From positions 1 to 64,000 of the forward strand of contig CAMJHP010000007.1 of the NCBI GenBank assembly GCA_946405575.1: DNA of 64,000 nucleotides. The letters run 5' to 3'. This DNA comes from an uncultured Bacteroidales bacterium. Its GTDB lineage: Bacteria > Bacteroidota > Bacteroidia > Bacteroidales > F082. The notes under the pieces are model-generated. The model saw nothing but the letters and a program-made list of their open reading frames with translations. It searched no databases and had not been told where the DNA came from. Made by a program: the position numbers and the translations under genes. Shown one piece after another: positions 50,137 through 60,270 of this stretch (positions within the stretch are counted from its first letter, which is position 1; each line of letters starts with the position of its first letter).

Positions 50137-52452
50137 TCATTTCAATATCGCCAATCGCGCAAATTTCAGCATCAGCATTTTCACTCCAGCGTGGTCGAAA
50201 TGCACCGAGGCCTTTTTGTTCGCCCCTGCGCCCTCAATACTTAATATAGTGCCGGCACCGAATTTGGAATGCATTACTCGCATACCTTCTTGCAAAAGAT
50301 CAGGGTTGGAGGGTTCCAAATTCTGATGCGGAGCAGAGGACTGGCGGGCGGGCTGACTGACGGTTGGTTTTGTCGAGGGCTCGTTCGGGAGGTTGCGAAA
50401 GCCGTGCTGCTCTGGTTCATTGATGCGTCTTCCAAAAGGTCTCCCCACCATTGTAGAAGTGCCTCTAAAAGAAGCCTTTTGTGTCTGTTCAATAAGGCTG
50501 GAATCAATCTCGTCAACAAAGCGTGAACGCTCGCTTAAGGTGAGGTTACCATAACGGTAACGCTGCTCGGCATAACTTAAGGTAAGCTTGGTCATGGCAC
50601 GTGTGATGGCCACATAGAAAAGGCGGCGCTCTTCCTCCAGCTCTTCTCGTGTGCTGAGACTGAGTATGCCCGGAAACAGATTCTCTTCCATACCCACGAC
50701 ATACACGTATGGGAATTCCAAACCCTTTGCAGAGTGGATGGTCATCAAACTGACGTAGTCGTCATTAGGATTGTCCTTTTTCATCTCACTATCAGTGAGT
50801 AATGCAACATCTTCCATAAATTGCACCAAATCGACACGGGCGGTTTCTCCAGTGGTCTCGTCCACTTGACGGTCACTGAACTCCATAATTGCGTTGAGCA
50901 ATTCTTCCACGTTCTCGACCCTCGAAACGCCCTCTGGCGAGTCATCTTCTTTCAAGACTTTGATGAGTCCAATGGTGTTTGTGATATGTTTTGCCAGCTC
51001 GAAAGCGTTCATTTTGGCTTGCAGACTCTGGAAACTTTTGATCATTACCATAAAGTCGCGAAACTTATTAACTGTTCCCATATTGAAGTCTTGTGGAAAC
51101 ACGTTGTTTTCCAAACACTTCCAGATGCTCGTACGTTGCTCATTGGCGGTGACCATCATACGCTCGACACTAGTCTTGCCAATGCCACGAACGGGGTAGT
51201 TGATAATGCGAAGCAAGGCTTGTTCATCCTCAGGATTGATGACGATGCGGAAATAGGCCAAAAGGTCTTTGATTTCCTTGCGGTCATAGAACGAAAGGCC
51301 TCCATATATTTTATAGGGGATATTCTGCTTGCGTAGTGCTTCTTCTATTGAACGGCTTTGGGCATTGGTGCGGTATAGGATGGCAAAGCTATTGTTGGGT
51401 AGGTGGCGTGTCATTTTGTAGCCGAAGATGCTATTGGCCACCATAGTGCCTTCTTCGGTGTCGTTATTGGCATGGATAAGGCTGATGAGCTCACCTTTTT
51501 CCTTGTCGCTCCACACCTTTTTCTTAATTTGGTCCTTGTTGTGCGCGATGACACTATTTGAGGCATTGACGATATTTTGAGTGGAGCGATAGTTTTGCTC
51601 CAATCTAATCAGTTTATAATCAGGATAGTCGTTCTTGAAATTGAGGATATTTTGGATATTGGCACCTCGGAAGGCATAAATGCTTTGTGCATCATCGCCA
51701 ACCACACAAATATTCTCAAACAAAGCTGCAATGCGCTTCACTATGAGGTATTGTGCGAAATTTGTGTCTTGATACTCGTCGACGAGAATGAACTTGAAGC
51801 GGTTTTGGTATTTATATAGCACGTCGGGGTTGTCACGCAACAGAATATTGGTGAAGTAAAGGATGTCATCGAAATCCATAGCGTTGGCACGATGTAATCG
51901 TTCGTTGTAGAGTTTAAACAGCTGCGCGATGAGAGGTTTGTTGGCCTTGCGGTCAGCTTCCTGAATTTCGGGGTTGTTGGCATAGTCCTCTGGTGAAAAA
52001 AGACTTGACTTGGCTGAAGAGATACGAGACAGCACCTGCTTTGGCGGATACACCTTGGTATCTAGGCTTAGGTCCTTGAGTATCTGCGTGATGAGTGCTT
52101 TTGAGTCATCGGTGTCATAGATGGAGAAATTCGAAGTAAAGCCGATTTTCTCTGCCTCAATACGCAGGATGCGGGCAAAGATGGAGTGGAAAGTGCCCAT
52201 CCAAACGTTGCGCGCTTCACTTGCATTGACGAGTTGCATAATGCGTTCCTTCATCTCGTGGGCAGCCTTGTTGGTGAAGGTAAGGGCCATAATGCTGAAA
52301 GGGTCAACGCCCTCCTGAATCATATAAGCGACGCGGTATGTGAGAGCTCGAGTCTTGCCCGATCCGGCACCAGCAATCACCATCACGGGACCTTCAATTG
52401 TCGTAACAGCCTCTCTTTGAGGATCGTTAAGGTCTTTTAATAAGTCAATCAT
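50137..52452 (-). CDS. UvrD/PcrA-type superfamily 1 DNA helicase
   Basis: 771 residues. Motifs in order: Q motif LNDPQREAV, motif I VIAGAGSGKTRALTYR, Ia TFTNKAAHEMKERI, II VDEYQDTNF, III GDDAQSIYAFRGA, IV RLEQNYRST, V MTIHSAKGLEFPYVYVVGME, VI RRLFYVAITRA. A Gly/Pro-rich stretch leads to a C-terminal PcrA Tudor-like domain (EGMRVMHSKFGAGTILSIEG). It unwinds DNA 3' to 5' in nucleotide excision and mismatch repair, clears RecA and may follow RNA polymerase. Transcribed alone from a TAnnTTTG box. Confidence 0.95.
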   Translation of the reverse strand: MIDLLKDLNDPQREAVTTIEGPVMVIAGAGSGKTRALTYRVAYMIQEGVDPFSIMALTFTNKAAHEMKERIMQLVNASEARNVWMGTFHSIFARILRIEAEKIGFTSNFSIYDTDDSKALITQILKDLSLDTKVYPPKQVLSRISSAKSSLFSPEDYANNPEIQEADRKANKPLIAQLFKLYNERLHRANAMDFDDILYFTNILLRDNPDVLYKYQNRFKFILVDEYQDTNFAQYLIVKRIAALFENICVVGDDAQSIYAFRGANIQNILNFKNDYPDYKLIRLEQNYRSTQNIVNASNSVIAHNKDQIKKKVWSDKEKGELISLIHANNDTEEGTMVANSIFGYKMTRHLPNNSFAILYRTNAQSRSIEEALRKQNIPYKIYGGLSFYDRKEIKDLLAYFRIVINPEDEQALLRIINYPVRGIGKTSVERMMVTANEQRTSIWKCLENNVFPQDFNMGTVNKFRDFMVMIKSFQSLQAKMNAFELAKHITNTIGLIKVLKEDDSPEGVSRVENVEELLNAIMEFSDRQVDETTGETARVDLVQFMEDVALLTDSEMKKDNPNDDYVSLMTIHSAKGLEFPYVYVVGMEENLFPGILSLSTREELEEERRLFYVAITRAMTKLTLSYAEQRYRYGNLTLSERSRFVDEIDSSLIEQTQKASFRGTSTMVGRPFGRRINEPEQHGFRNLPNEPSTKPTVSQPARQSSAPHQNLEPSNPDLLQEGMRVMHSKFGAGTILSIEGAGANKKASVHFDHAGVKMLMLKFARLAILK

Positions 52453-52471
52453 AGAGGATGGGTTTGAGTTG

Positions 52472-52479
52472 CAAAGGTA
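52472..52479 (-). promoter_or_regulatory. -7 box of the helicase gene
   Basis: CAAAGGTA on the plus strand (TACCTTTG on the minus strand), 20 bases before the ATG at 52452. Confidence 0.55.
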
Positions 52480-52514
52480 ATAAAAAAGTTCCGAATCATT
52501 TAAGCGGCACTATA

Positions 52515-53345
52515 TTATTCACCCTTTTTCTCTTCCCAGTGTTCCCGTGTCTCCTCGAAATATTCATCCGCGCGGTGGTAGGCGGTCAGTGCTATGTCGG
52601 TGGCGGTTTCTGTGGCTTTTTGTTTGGCTTGGTCCAAGCCAGAATTGATTAGGCTAGCAAAGCTATCGTGATGTCCTTTAGTCAACCAAAGAAGCCCTCT
52701 GCTAATGAGCGAAAAACCGCGTTCGTCTTCGCCATAATCTGAATAGTCTTTAAAGTTGCTTTCGTTGTATTGGGCGAAGGCAAAGATGGCATTTGCACGA
52801 TAGTCAATCAAGTCAAAGACGGGCTCTTCTGAGAACGATGTCGGGATTGTGATTTGTGTTTCCTTGGCTTCCACAGGCTGCAAACTCTCCAATAGGGTTA
52901 TTGGGGTTCTAACGTCTTTTGGCTGTTTCGAGACTTCAGTTTGCGGCATTTTGAAACTGATTGTGCGAGGTGCCAGCGTAAGGCCTCCTTCTAAGGTGGT
53001 CAATTGCGAGGGAAGAATGGGCTTCAGTTCGGCAACGGGTTCTACTATGGGTAATGATTTCTGGGGCCACAATCCAATGGTGAGCAACAGCCCAGCGACA
53101 GCGGCAACCGAGGCGATTTTTACATATAGTGGGGTGACGATTGCTTTTTTCTTCAAGTTTTCCTTGTCGTCATAGACCAACGCAGGAGCCTCCAAATGAG
53201 GAAGTTTCTCGGTAAGTCCGTTCCAATCCAGGCCTTGTGCCTCAACGAACGCTTTCAGTTGCTTCGCCTCGTCGTGGCTAAGGTTGCCCTCCATATAATC
53301 CAGAAGGTAGGCCTCGTAGTTGTCGGTGTTGATATTTGATTTCAT
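52515..53345 (-). CDS. Putative anti-sigma factor, membrane protein
   Basis: 276 residues. An N-terminal cytoplasmic segment (NYEAYLLDYMEGNLSHDEAK, LKAFVEAQGLDW) resembles the start of Bacteroidota anti-sigma factors. One membrane helix follows near residues 73-92 (VKIASVAAVAGLLLTIGLWP), then a periplasmic part of about 180 residues without known motifs. No zinc-binding HxxxCxxC is seen. The start overlaps the stop of the ECF sigma gene by 4 bases, the main reason for the assignment. It would hold the sigma factor at the membrane until a signal arrives. Confidence 0.65.
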   Translation of the reverse strand: MKSNINTDNYEAYLLDYMEGNLSHDEAKQLKAFVEAQGLDWNGLTEKLPHLEAPALVYDDKENLKKKAIVTPLYVKIASVAAVAGLLLTIGLWPQKSLPIVEPVAELKPILPSQLTTLEGGLTLAPRTISFKMPQTEVSKQPKDVRTPITLLESLQPVEAKETQITIPTSFSEEPVFDLIDYRANAIFAFAQYNESNFKDYSDYGEDERGFSLISRGLLWLTKGHHDSFASLINSGLDQAKQKATETATDIALTAYHRADEYFEETREHWEEKKGE

Positions 53346-53842
53346 GGCTCGTCGTCGATGAGGTTATCGATGCTTTTCAGTTTGTTTTTCAGTGTGGTGC
53401 GAGCGCGAAAGATATTAACCTTTACTTGCGCCTCGCTCATCCCTGTGATGTCGCCGATTTCTTTGTAGCTGTAACCTTCATAGTCACGCAGTATGATAGC
53501 GCTACGTTGCATTTCGGGCAGAGAGGCCACAACATTATGCAGAATATCGTTGACATCTGGGTAAGGGCTTTGCGTGGTTTTTGCCTCGGTGGACAAAGGC
53601 TCTTCCATGCTGGCAAAGTGTAGTTTGTGCCTGACTTCATCAATTATGGCGTGGTGCGCGGTGGTGAAGAGGTAGGATTTCGCCTTCGCAAAATCAATCG
53701 TCTTGACTCTTTCCCAAACGCGCGCAAAGCTTTCCTGCACCACATCCTCAGCCTGCTCGCGGTTGCGGAGGCTCGAGAACGCGAAGCGGAAAAGCCGGTC
53801 GGCATATTGCTCCACGCACTTGTTGTACTGACTTCTGTCCAT
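53342..53842 (-). CDS. ECF RNA polymerase sigma factor
   Basis: 166 residues from ATG 53842 (MDRSQYNKCVEQYADRLF). Longer in-frame starts up to 53989 add a stretch without conservation. Region 2 is YADRLFRFAFSSLRNREQAE, DVVQESFARVWERV and KAKSYLFTTAHHAIIDEVRH. Region 4 is LPEMQRSAIILRDYEGYSYK, EIGDITGMSEAQVKVNIFRA. No region 3, hence the ECF class. The gene overlaps the putative anti-sigma factor by 4 bases. Its regulon and signal are unknown. No clear TAnnTTTG box was found, so it may promote itself. Confidence 0.93.
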   Translation of the reverse strand: MDRSQYNKCVEQYADRLFRFAFSSLRNREQAEDVVQESFARVWERVKTIDFAKAKSYLFTTAHHAIIDEVRHKLHFASMEEPLSTEAKTTQSPYPDVNDILHNVVASLPEMQRSAIILRDYEGYSYKEIGDITGMSEAQVKVNIFRARTTLKNKLKSIDNLIDDEP

Positions 53843-54084
53843 CTTTTCGAATGTAATACGAAAATTTGGCGAAAAAGTTACACTATGATGATTGTTTTTT
53901 TCGACTATGGCCAATGACTCTTGGCCTATGTCTGCCTCAATGCGAAGGCGAGCCATAGGTATTAAGATTAATAAACCATTGGCAATCAATTAAGTAACTA
54001 GAAAAATCAATCTATCTTAATCACAACAGTTACTTAAACACGAATTACCTTGTATAAAGTATGGAATCAAGATTATCACATTTT

Positions 54085-55659
54085 TTAGAATTCCGAAGTG
54101 AAATGGAATTGGATATCAGGATATTTCTCCATAGCCATCTGAAGGGCGTAAGGCGACTCCGCCAAGAAGACATCTCTCCCCTCTTTATCCTCTGCGAGGT
54201 TTAAGCCCTTACGCATCTTGAAATCTGCAAGTTGTGCTTCATTTTCGCTAGTTATCCAAGCGGTTTTATAGAGTGAAATAGGCTCATAACGACAAGAGGC
54301 ATTATACTCATGCAGAAGTCGATATTGGATTACTTCAAACTGCAATTCACCCACAGTACCAATGATTTTACGTCCCGTCATCTTACCAGTGAAGAGCTGA
54401 GCCACACCTTCATCGGTCAACTGCTCCAAGCCCTTGTTCAACTGTTTCGACTTCATTGGATCAGCATTCTCCACATAGCGGAACTGCTCAGGCGAGAAAC
54501 TTGGTATTCCTTTATAATTAAGGATTTCTCCTTCAGTCAAAGTGTCTCCGATTTTGAAGTTGCCAGCATCGTAAAGACCCACAATATCACCCGGATAAGC
54601 CTCATCAAGGACAGACTTTTTCTGTGCCATGAAGGCGGTAGGATTGGAAAACTTCAGCTCGCGACGTTGACGCACATGAAAGTAGTTCTTATTGCGCTCA
54701 AAGCGTCCTGACACAACACGCACAAAAGCAATTCTGTCGCGGTGGTTGGGATCCATATTGGCGTGTATCTTGAACACAAAACCTGTAAACTTCTCCTCTG
54801 TCGGCTCAATATGTCGTTCCACTGTGTCACGACCAATGGGTGTAGGCGCAATTTCTATGAAACAGTCCAGCAGCTCCTTCACGCCAAAGTTGTTTAATGC
54901 CGATCCAAAGAACACGGGGCAAAGGTCACCTTTCAAATATGCCTCACGTGAAAATTTGTCGTAAACACATTGTACAAGCTCAGTTTCGTTACGCAAAGTC
55001 TCAGCATCCTCGCCTATCACTTTATCCAAGTCAGGATTGTCCAGACGATCGAAAGCAATGCCTTCGGTAATGTGCTGCTTGTCAGAATTGAAAAGATAGA
55101 GACTCTTGTCGTAAATACTGTACACACCCTTAAACTTCGGGCCCATATTGATTGGCCAACTTAACGGAGTGAGACGTATGTTGAGTTTCTGTTCAATCTC
55201 GTCCAATAACTCAAAAGCATCCTTACCAGGGCGGTCCATTTTGTTGATGAAAACAATAATAGGAGTATTCCTCATACGACATACCTCAACCAATTTCTCA
55301 GTCTGCGACTCAACACCTTTGGCAGCATCGATGACCACAATCACGCTATCAACTGCACTCAGGGTACGGAAGGTATCCTCAGCAAAGTCCTTGTGTCCAG
55401 GTGTGTCTAATATATTGATTTTTATATTCTTATAATCAAATCCCATAACAGAGGTTGCCACCGAAATACCCCTCTGCCTTTCAATTTCCATCCAGTCAGA
55501 AGTAGCAGTCTTCTTGATTTTGTTCGACTTCACGGCACCTGCCACCTGAATGGCACCACCATATAGTAGCAGTTTTTCAGTCAAAGTAGTTTTACCCGCA
55601 TCTGGGTGGCTGACAATGGCGAAGGTGCGTCGCCTGTTGATTTCATCTATGAATGACAT
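54085..55659 (-). CDS. prfC: Peptide chain release factor 3
   Basis: 524 residues. Translational GTPase motifs are G1 [16 protein letters not shown]2 [15 protein letters not shown]3 [16 protein letters not shown] and G4 [11 protein letters not shown]3-specific domains II and III follow, with [40 protein letters not shown] and [22 protein letters not shown]3 ejects RF1 and RF2 from terminated ribosomes. Gene length and start are standard. It is transcribed alone after the tRNA-Asp terminator. Confidence 0.97.
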   Translation of the reverse strand: MSFIDEINRRRTFAIVSHPDAGKTTLTEKLLLYGGAIQVAGAVKSNKIKKTATSDWMEIERQRGISVATSVMGFDYKNIKINILDTPGHKDFAEDTFRTLSAVDSVIVVIDAAKGVESQTEKLVEVCRMRNTPIIVFINKMDRPGKDAFELLDEIEQKLNIRLTPLSWPINMGPKFKGVYSIYDKSLYLFNSDKQHITEGIAFDRLDNPDLDKVIGEDAETLRNETELVQCVYDKFSREAYLKGDLCPVFFGSALNNFGVKELLDCFIEIAPTPIGRDTVERHIEPTEEKFTGFVFKIHANMDPNHRDRIAFVRVVSGRFERNKNYFHVRQRRELKFSNPTAFMAQKKSVLDEAYPGDIVGLYDAGNFKIGDTLTEGEILNYKGIPSFSPEQFRYVENADPMKSKQLNKGLEQLTDEGVAQLFTGKMTGRKIIGTVGELQFEVIQYRLLHEYNASCRYEPISLYKTAWITSENEAQLADFKMRKGLNLAEDKEGRDVFLAESPYALQMAMEKYPDIQFHFTSEF

Positions 55660-55689
55660 ATAACTAAGGTTTCGATAAAGTGCTTAAAA

Positions 55690-55720
55690 AGCAAAAGCGC
55701 AGGTCTTTTGGACTTGCGCT
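55690..55720 (-). terminator. Terminator of tRNA-Asp
   Basis: On the minus strand AGCGCAAGTC, loop CAAAA, GACCTGCGCT, then TTTTGCTTTTT. It begins 5 bases after the tRNA and precedes prfC. Confidence 0.8.
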
Positions 55721-55724
55721 CTTG

Positions 55725-55799
55725 CGGTCCGGACGAGACTCGAACTCGCGACCTCCTGCGTGACAGGCAGGCATTCTAACCAAGCTGAACTACCGGACC
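55725..55799 (-). tRNA. tRNA-Asp (anticodon GTC)
   Basis: 75 bases. Acceptor GGTCCGG/CCGGACC with discriminator G, D arm TAGTTCAGCTTGGTTAGAA, anticodon stem CCTGC/GCAGG around loop CTGTCAC (anticodon GTC), T arm GCGAGTTCGAGTCTCG. CCA is not encoded. Confidence 0.96.
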
Positions 55800-55837
55800 A
55801 GCCTGAAAAAGAACTCTATTGCTTTGCTTTGCGGTTG

Positions 55838-55845
55838 CAAAAATA
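55838..55845 (-). promoter_or_regulatory. -7 box of tRNA-Asp
   Basis: CAAAAATA on the plus strand (TATTTTTG on the minus strand), 39 bases before the tRNA 5' end. Confidence 0.45.
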
Positions 55846-55941
55846 CAACCTTTTCCGAAACTGACAATGCTTTTTTGAGTTTTTTTTGCATTATTTTCTA
55901 TTATATATCATATATATCTGATTTACAATAATATAAATAAT

Positions 55942-58062
55942 CTACTTGAAAGCATATCCAACTTCAAAAGCCCCCTCCCCTACTGAATAATATGGCATAC
56001 CCAAAGTCTGTGCCTGACTCACCCACTTCTCAGCCAAATAGTGAGGAACTGATCCGTCAACAATAAGCATCTTGGCATCATAACAATTCACAATTGATTG
56101 AACATCTGGATTTTGGACTCCATACACCAAGAGATAATCTACGGGCAAACGAAAATTGAGGCTTTCTTTTATTTGGAGTGAATCATCCCAAAACGCCAAC
56201 AACTTTCCGTCAAAAGAGACCAAATTGCTTTTCTTGGAAAGATAACTATTTGTAAAATCCTCGTCAAAACTAAGCATCTGGGGCTGTGAAGACAGGTGTC
56301 TTTTGCTCCAAACACCTTTCAAACTATAATCAACGGTAGAAGCATCTGACATCAAAGTTGAATCCGCCAAAAGAAGATGTTCCCTGCCCCACACGAAATC
56401 GATGGCAGTATGTTTACGAAGGCTAAATACTGTCATACCTTGCTGATTCTCTGAGCTATAAATCCGAACCGTAACCGAAACCATCATAAGCATTAAAACA
56501 GACAACATAATGATGAACAAGCGACGCTTCAGTAGAATGAACATCATCAATAACAGCAATAATGCAACCAACAACAAAGCAAATTCCACATCACTGATAT
56601 ACAGCCCCTTAATAATTGAATATGGAATACTCTCAATTTTTGCAACCACCCAATTCATCAAATACACAGCTCCCCACACTAGATAACCGACCAATGCACT
56701 GAGATATGGAATCCACGACACCAGCAGCAAGACCATACCACTGATGACAACGATGAACGAAATAGGAGTCATAAACAGATTGCTGAGAACAAAATAAGTA
56801 GAAAATTGATTGAAATATAACAGCGTAAAGGGAATTGTCGCTACTTGTGCCGCAAGGGCGACAGTAGTGATTCCCCATATCCTATCGAGCAGTTTGTTTT
56901 TAATGACAAGCCAACTGTAAAACGGCTTTTGGAGCACCACTATTCCAATGACTGCAGAATAAGACAACAAGAACCCTATCTCGAACAAATTATTTGGATT
57001 GACGCAAAGGAGAATAAATGCTGAAGCCGCTATAGAATTGATGATGAATCCCTTGCGACGAAACAATTCACCGATGATGACGAACGAGATCATCAATGCG
57101 GAACGCAATATGGATGGCGACAATCCAGCAATAAGGGCATAAAACCAAATCACAGCCAACAACAACGCCTGCTTCAACGCCTTTTGCCATTTCTTCTGAT
57201 TGAGGAATCCCAATAAAAGGGAGGCCAACAGATAAATGATGCCGACATGCATACCCGACACGCAAAGGATGTGCATTGAACCTGCTGCCACATAATTTTT
57301 TCGCACCTCGTCAGCGAGATTGTCATCGTATCCCAACAATATAGCGGCAGCCACACCAAATTCATTATCACTCAGGCCACTGCGTTGCAACGAAGTCAAC
57401 AAAACATCACGAAACCAATAAGAAAAAGCATAAAGCAGAGTTGCATCGTTAGTCTGCAAATCCAGCCAGTCTTCATCTTTTAGATAGACTTGTCCTGTAA
57501 TACCTTTTCGCGCAAGATACGCACAATAGTCAAACTCCTCTGGATTCATCGGAGGGGCCACCTCACGAATGGGAGCAGGAACGGCAATCAAGTCCCCATA
57601 TCGCAAAGAAAAAGAAGTATCAGACTTGGCAAAATATGCCATTATCTTGCCAGAAACAGGACGGGAAGGCAAAGTGTCACAAAACTGGTACTCCAATTCC
57701 AGCACTGTCCTTATGGAGTTGGGACGCTCTGTTGGATAATCATAAACCCGTGCCACATAATAGCGCGCATCTGCCTCGAAATTGCGAAAATAGGCTCTTT
57801 GCGCCTCTGCCTTATGCACTTGAGTCAACGAATAACCCGACATAAACAGATAGCAAGCCATAACAACGCCAAAAAGCCAGTAATGCCGCTGATGCTTCAA
57901 CATTAACGAAGTCATCACCGATACGGCAAGCAAAGCCAAAGCGACAGCAATTAAAGTTGTTTGCGAAGGATGAAAGGAAGAAACAAAAAAGCTGACCCAA
58001 ATGCCAATGGCAAAAGGAATCAGCATCCTAACAAAAGGGTATTTGCTCCAATCAGTCATCAA
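55942..58062 (-). CDS. comEC: ComEC/Rec2-type DNA uptake channel
   Basis: 706 residues. N-terminal helices are followed by an OB-like DUF4131 domain (about 80-200). The competence domain has the signature ILCVSGMHVGIIYLLASLLL and LSPSILRSALMISFVIIGEL, with about eight membrane helices up to residue 540. The last 160 residues occupy the place of the metallo-beta-lactamase-like nuclease domain, but no HxHxDH metal site is present (VFSLRKHTAIDFVWGREHLL, FDGKLLAFWDDSLQ, YLLVYGVQNPDVQ). That is common in Bacteroidota. The protein would move single-stranded DNA across the inner membrane. It is the last gene of the surE-lpxB operon. Confidence 0.9.
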   Translation of the reverse strand: MMTDWSKYPFVRMLIPFAIGIWVSFFVSSFHPSQTTLIAVALALLAVSVMTSLMLKHQRHYWLFGVVMACYLFMSGYSLTQVHKAEAQRAYFRNFEADARYYVARVYDYPTERPNSIRTVLELEYQFCDTLPSRPVSGKIMAYFAKSDTSFSLRYGDLIAVPAPIREVAPPMNPEEFDYCAYLARKGITGQVYLKDEDWLDLQTNDATLLYAFSYWFRDVLLTSLQRSGLSDNEFGVAAAILLGYDDNLADEVRKNYVAAGSMHILCVSGMHVGIIYLLASLLLGFLNQKKWQKALKQALLLAVIWFYALIAGLSPSILRSALMISFVIIGELFRRKGFIINSIAASAFILLCVNPNNLFEIGFLLSYSAVIGIVVLQKPFYSWLVIKNKLLDRIWGITTVALAAQVATIPFTLLYFNQFSTYFVLSNLFMTPISFIVVISGMVLLLVSWIPYLSALVGYLVWGAVYLMNWVVAKIESIPYSIIKGLYISDVEFALLLVALLLLLMMFILLKRRLFIIMLSVLMLMMVSVTVRIYSSENQQGMTVFSLRKHTAIDFVWGREHLLLADSTLMSDASTVDYSLKGVWSKRHLSSQPQMLSFDEDFTNSYLSKKSNLVSFDGKLLAFWDDSLQIKESLNFRLPVDYLLVYGVQNPDVQSIVNCYDAKMLIVDGSVPHYLAEKWVSQAQTLGMPYYSVGEGAFEVGYAFK

Positions 58063-58087
58063 TTCACATTGGATTTGACGGTTCTAT

Positions 58088-59215
58088 CTACGTTCTTCTT
58101 ACACTCAGAGACTCACAAATTATACCGGCAGCCTTTTCCGACGCCCCCACATTGCCGAGTCGGTCCTTCAATTCCTCATAATCTTCAAGCAGCTGACGCT
58201 GACGCTTGCCATTGTGGAGAAGTTGATCCAATTCCTTGACCAAATTATCCTCATTCAAATCGCCTTGAACCAACTCCTTGACCACTTCCTTATCCATAAT
58301 AAGGTTCACCAAAGATATATACTTCACCTTAATCATCCATTTGGCAAGGCGGTAAGAGAAGCCTGTGGCTTTATAACACACCACCTCGGGTATAGATAAC
58401 AAAGCGGTCTCAAGTGTGGCAGTACCAGATGTGACCAGTGCCGCACTGGAATTCTGCAACAATTCATAAGTCTGATTCTCAACAAAAAAGACATCAGACC
58501 GTCCCATAATATCTTTATACAAAGATTTCTCCAGAGAAGAAACACCTGCAACTACAAACTGATAATCAGGGAAATGCGAAGCAACCTTAATCATCACCGG
58601 AAGTGTGCGCTTCACTTCTTGACGACGACTTCCCGGTAATAAGGCAATAATTTCGCGTCTTTCACCAAGGCTATGGCGACGTAAGAAAATCGAGCGGTTG
58701 CCAGTTCCCACCTTGGCCAATTCATCGAGCAAAGGATTGCCGACAAAGGTCACATCCACACCGTAACGTTTATAGAACTCTTCCTCAAACGGCAAGATGA
58801 CGAGCATCTTATCCACCGACTTCCGGATTCTATGTACACGGCTGCGTTTCCAGGCCCACACTTGAGGTGAGATATAATAAAACACCTTGAAACCCTTTTC
58901 GTGAGCAAAATCGGCGATACGGAGGTTAAAGCCAGGATAATCCACCAAAATCACAGCATCAGGATGATAATCAACAATATCCTTTTTGCATTGGGCAATA
59001 TTGCTTAATACTTTTCTCAAATTGACAGCCACCTCCACAAAGCCCATATAGGCCATCGTGCGATAATGCTTCAACAACTCCACACCTTGGGCCTTCATCA
59101 AATCGCCACCGCAGCCCCGAAACGCAGCCTTTTTGTCCTTTTTCTTGATTTCGGCCACAAGATTAGAGGCATGTAAGTCGCCTGAAGCTTCACCTGCTAT
59201 GATATAATATTTCAT
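58088..59215 (-). CDS. lpxB: Lipid-A-disaccharide synthase
   Basis: 375 residues from ATG 59215 (MKYYIIAGEASGDLHASNLV), as an upstream Met would overlap the previous gene. GEASGDLH, GCGGDLMKAQG, MGFVEVAVNLRKVL, VDYPGFNLRIADFAHEKG, YYISPQVWAWKRSRVHRIRK, FVGNPLLDEL and ALLPGSRRQEV are the family landmarks of this GT19 glycosyltransferase. It joins UDP-2,3-diacylglucosamine and lipid X to make the lipid A disaccharide. Positioned between a small membrane protein gene (4 bases) and comEC (25 bases). Confidence 0.97.
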   Translation of the reverse strand: MKYYIIAGEASGDLHASNLVAEIKKKDKKAAFRGCGGDLMKAQGVELLKHYRTMAYMGFVEVAVNLRKVLSNIAQCKKDIVDYHPDAVILVDYPGFNLRIADFAHEKGFKVFYYISPQVWAWKRSRVHRIRKSVDKMLVILPFEEEFYKRYGVDVTFVGNPLLDELAKVGTGNRSIFLRRHSLGERREIIALLPGSRRQEVKRTLPVMIKVASHFPDYQFVVAGVSSLEKSLYKDIMGRSDVFFVENQTYELLQNSSAALVTSGTATLETALLSIPEVVCYKATGFSYRLAKWMIKVKYISLVNLIMDKEVVKELVQGDLNEDNLVKELDQLLHNGKRQRQLLEDYEELKDRLGNVGASEKAAGIICESLSVRRT

Positions 59216-59219
59216 AAGG

Positions 59220-59471
59220 TCACACTTTATAAATGAAAAACACAAGCAGCATCCCCACAACCGTGACTAACAGAATGCCCTTGCCAACCCGCTCATAATT
59301 CCATCTCACCAGAGCCATCCTGAAGAGCACAATGCCAGGAATGAAAGCCAACAGATATGGTGCACGACCATACAGCTCACCCCAAGGGATGAGGTTCAAC
59401 AAAAAGAAAAACAGCCCAAAACTAACAGCACCTGCCAACAGTCCAAGCCAAAAGTTATCCTTGATTTTCAT
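59220..59471 (-). CDS. Small membrane protein between surE and lpxB
   Basis: 83 residues with three predicted membrane helices (FWLGLLAGAVSFGLFFFLLN, YLLAFIPGIVLFRMALV, GILLVTVVGMLLVFFIYKV). There is no signal peptide cleavage site and no recognised domain. It is tightly packed: the surE stop lies 2 bases before its start and lpxB starts 4 bases after its stop. The position suggests a role in envelope or lipid A biosynthesis, but that is inference from linkage only. Confidence 0.75.
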   Translation of the reverse strand: MKIKDNFWLGLLAGAVSFGLFFFLLNLIPWGELYGRAPYLLAFIPGIVLFRMALVRWNYERVGKGILLVTVVGMLLVFFIYKV

Positions 59472-59473
59472 AA

Positions 59474-60253
59474 TTATATGCTTAATGATTCGTAATTCTT
59501 AAAAGGTTCGATATAACGGTGAGCTGTCCAGTCAAAGCAAGTGGGCACTATTGAAGCGTAGTTATGCTGCAAGGCCCAAAGGTCAGTATCGGGCGCAATG
59601 TCGTCGCTTTCGAAAGTGCCTTCCAAATCGTAGTACTGCTGTCCGTTTTCGTCAAACTGTTCCTTGAAATACTCAACCCAACGACAAGCAGCTTGCCGGC
59701 ACACCTTGATGCCTTTCATAAGCTCGTCACCGCGTTTAGGGAAGTTCACATTCAGACAAACACCATTAGGCAAGCCCTCATTCAGCACCCTCTTCGTGAT
59801 TTCAAGGATGGCAGTGTCGAGATGATCGAAATCTGCATCTGGGTCAAGGCTGAAGAGGCTGTAACCAATGGCCGTCAAGCCATTCATACAGGCCTCAATG
59901 ACAGCACCAATAGTCCCCGAATAGACCACTGTCGTGGCAGCATTCATCCCATGGTTGATGCCAGAGACCACCAAATCAGGCTTTTGCGCCATTAGTTTCT
60001 GATAACCCAATTTCACACAATCGACTGGTGTGCCATTGCAACGATATTCCTTGAAGCCTTCTTCCTCTTGTACGAGCCGAACATAAATCTTTTCACGAAT
60101 CGTGCAGGAATGACTTTTGGCTGACATCACCTCATCGGTGGAAATCAGCACCACATCGCCGAGCGTACGCATCAGCGTAACCAGCTTGCGCAAGCCTTTG
60201 GCGGCATAGCCGTCGTCGTTGGTAATCAATATTTGGGGACGCTTTTCGTTCAT
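59474..60253 (-). CDS. surE: 5'/3'-nucleotidase SurE
   Basis: 259 residues. LITNDDGYAAKGLRKLV gives the metal-binding Asp-Asp pair. VLISTDEVMSAKSHSCTIRE (the family's Ser/Asn ligand region), NGTPVDCVKLG, PDLVVSGINHGMN (Asn ligand) and YSGTIGAVIEACM follow. SurE removes phosphate from nucleoside monophosphates. It heads the operon surE, small membrane protein, lpxB, comEC and has a TAnnTTTG box. Confidence 0.95.
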   Translation of the reverse strand: MNEKRPQILITNDDGYAAKGLRKLVTLMRTLGDVVLISTDEVMSAKSHSCTIREKIYVRLVQEEEGFKEYRCNGTPVDCVKLGYQKLMAQKPDLVVSGINHGMNAATTVVYSGTIGAVIEACMNGLTAIGYSLFSLDPDADFDHLDTAILEITKRVLNEGLPNGVCLNVNFPKRGDELMKGIKVCRQAACRWVEYFKEQFDENGQQYYDLEGTFESDDIAPDTDLWALQHNYASIVPTCFDWTAHRYIEPFKNYESLSI

Positions 60254-60270
60254 TTTACAGCATTATGCCG

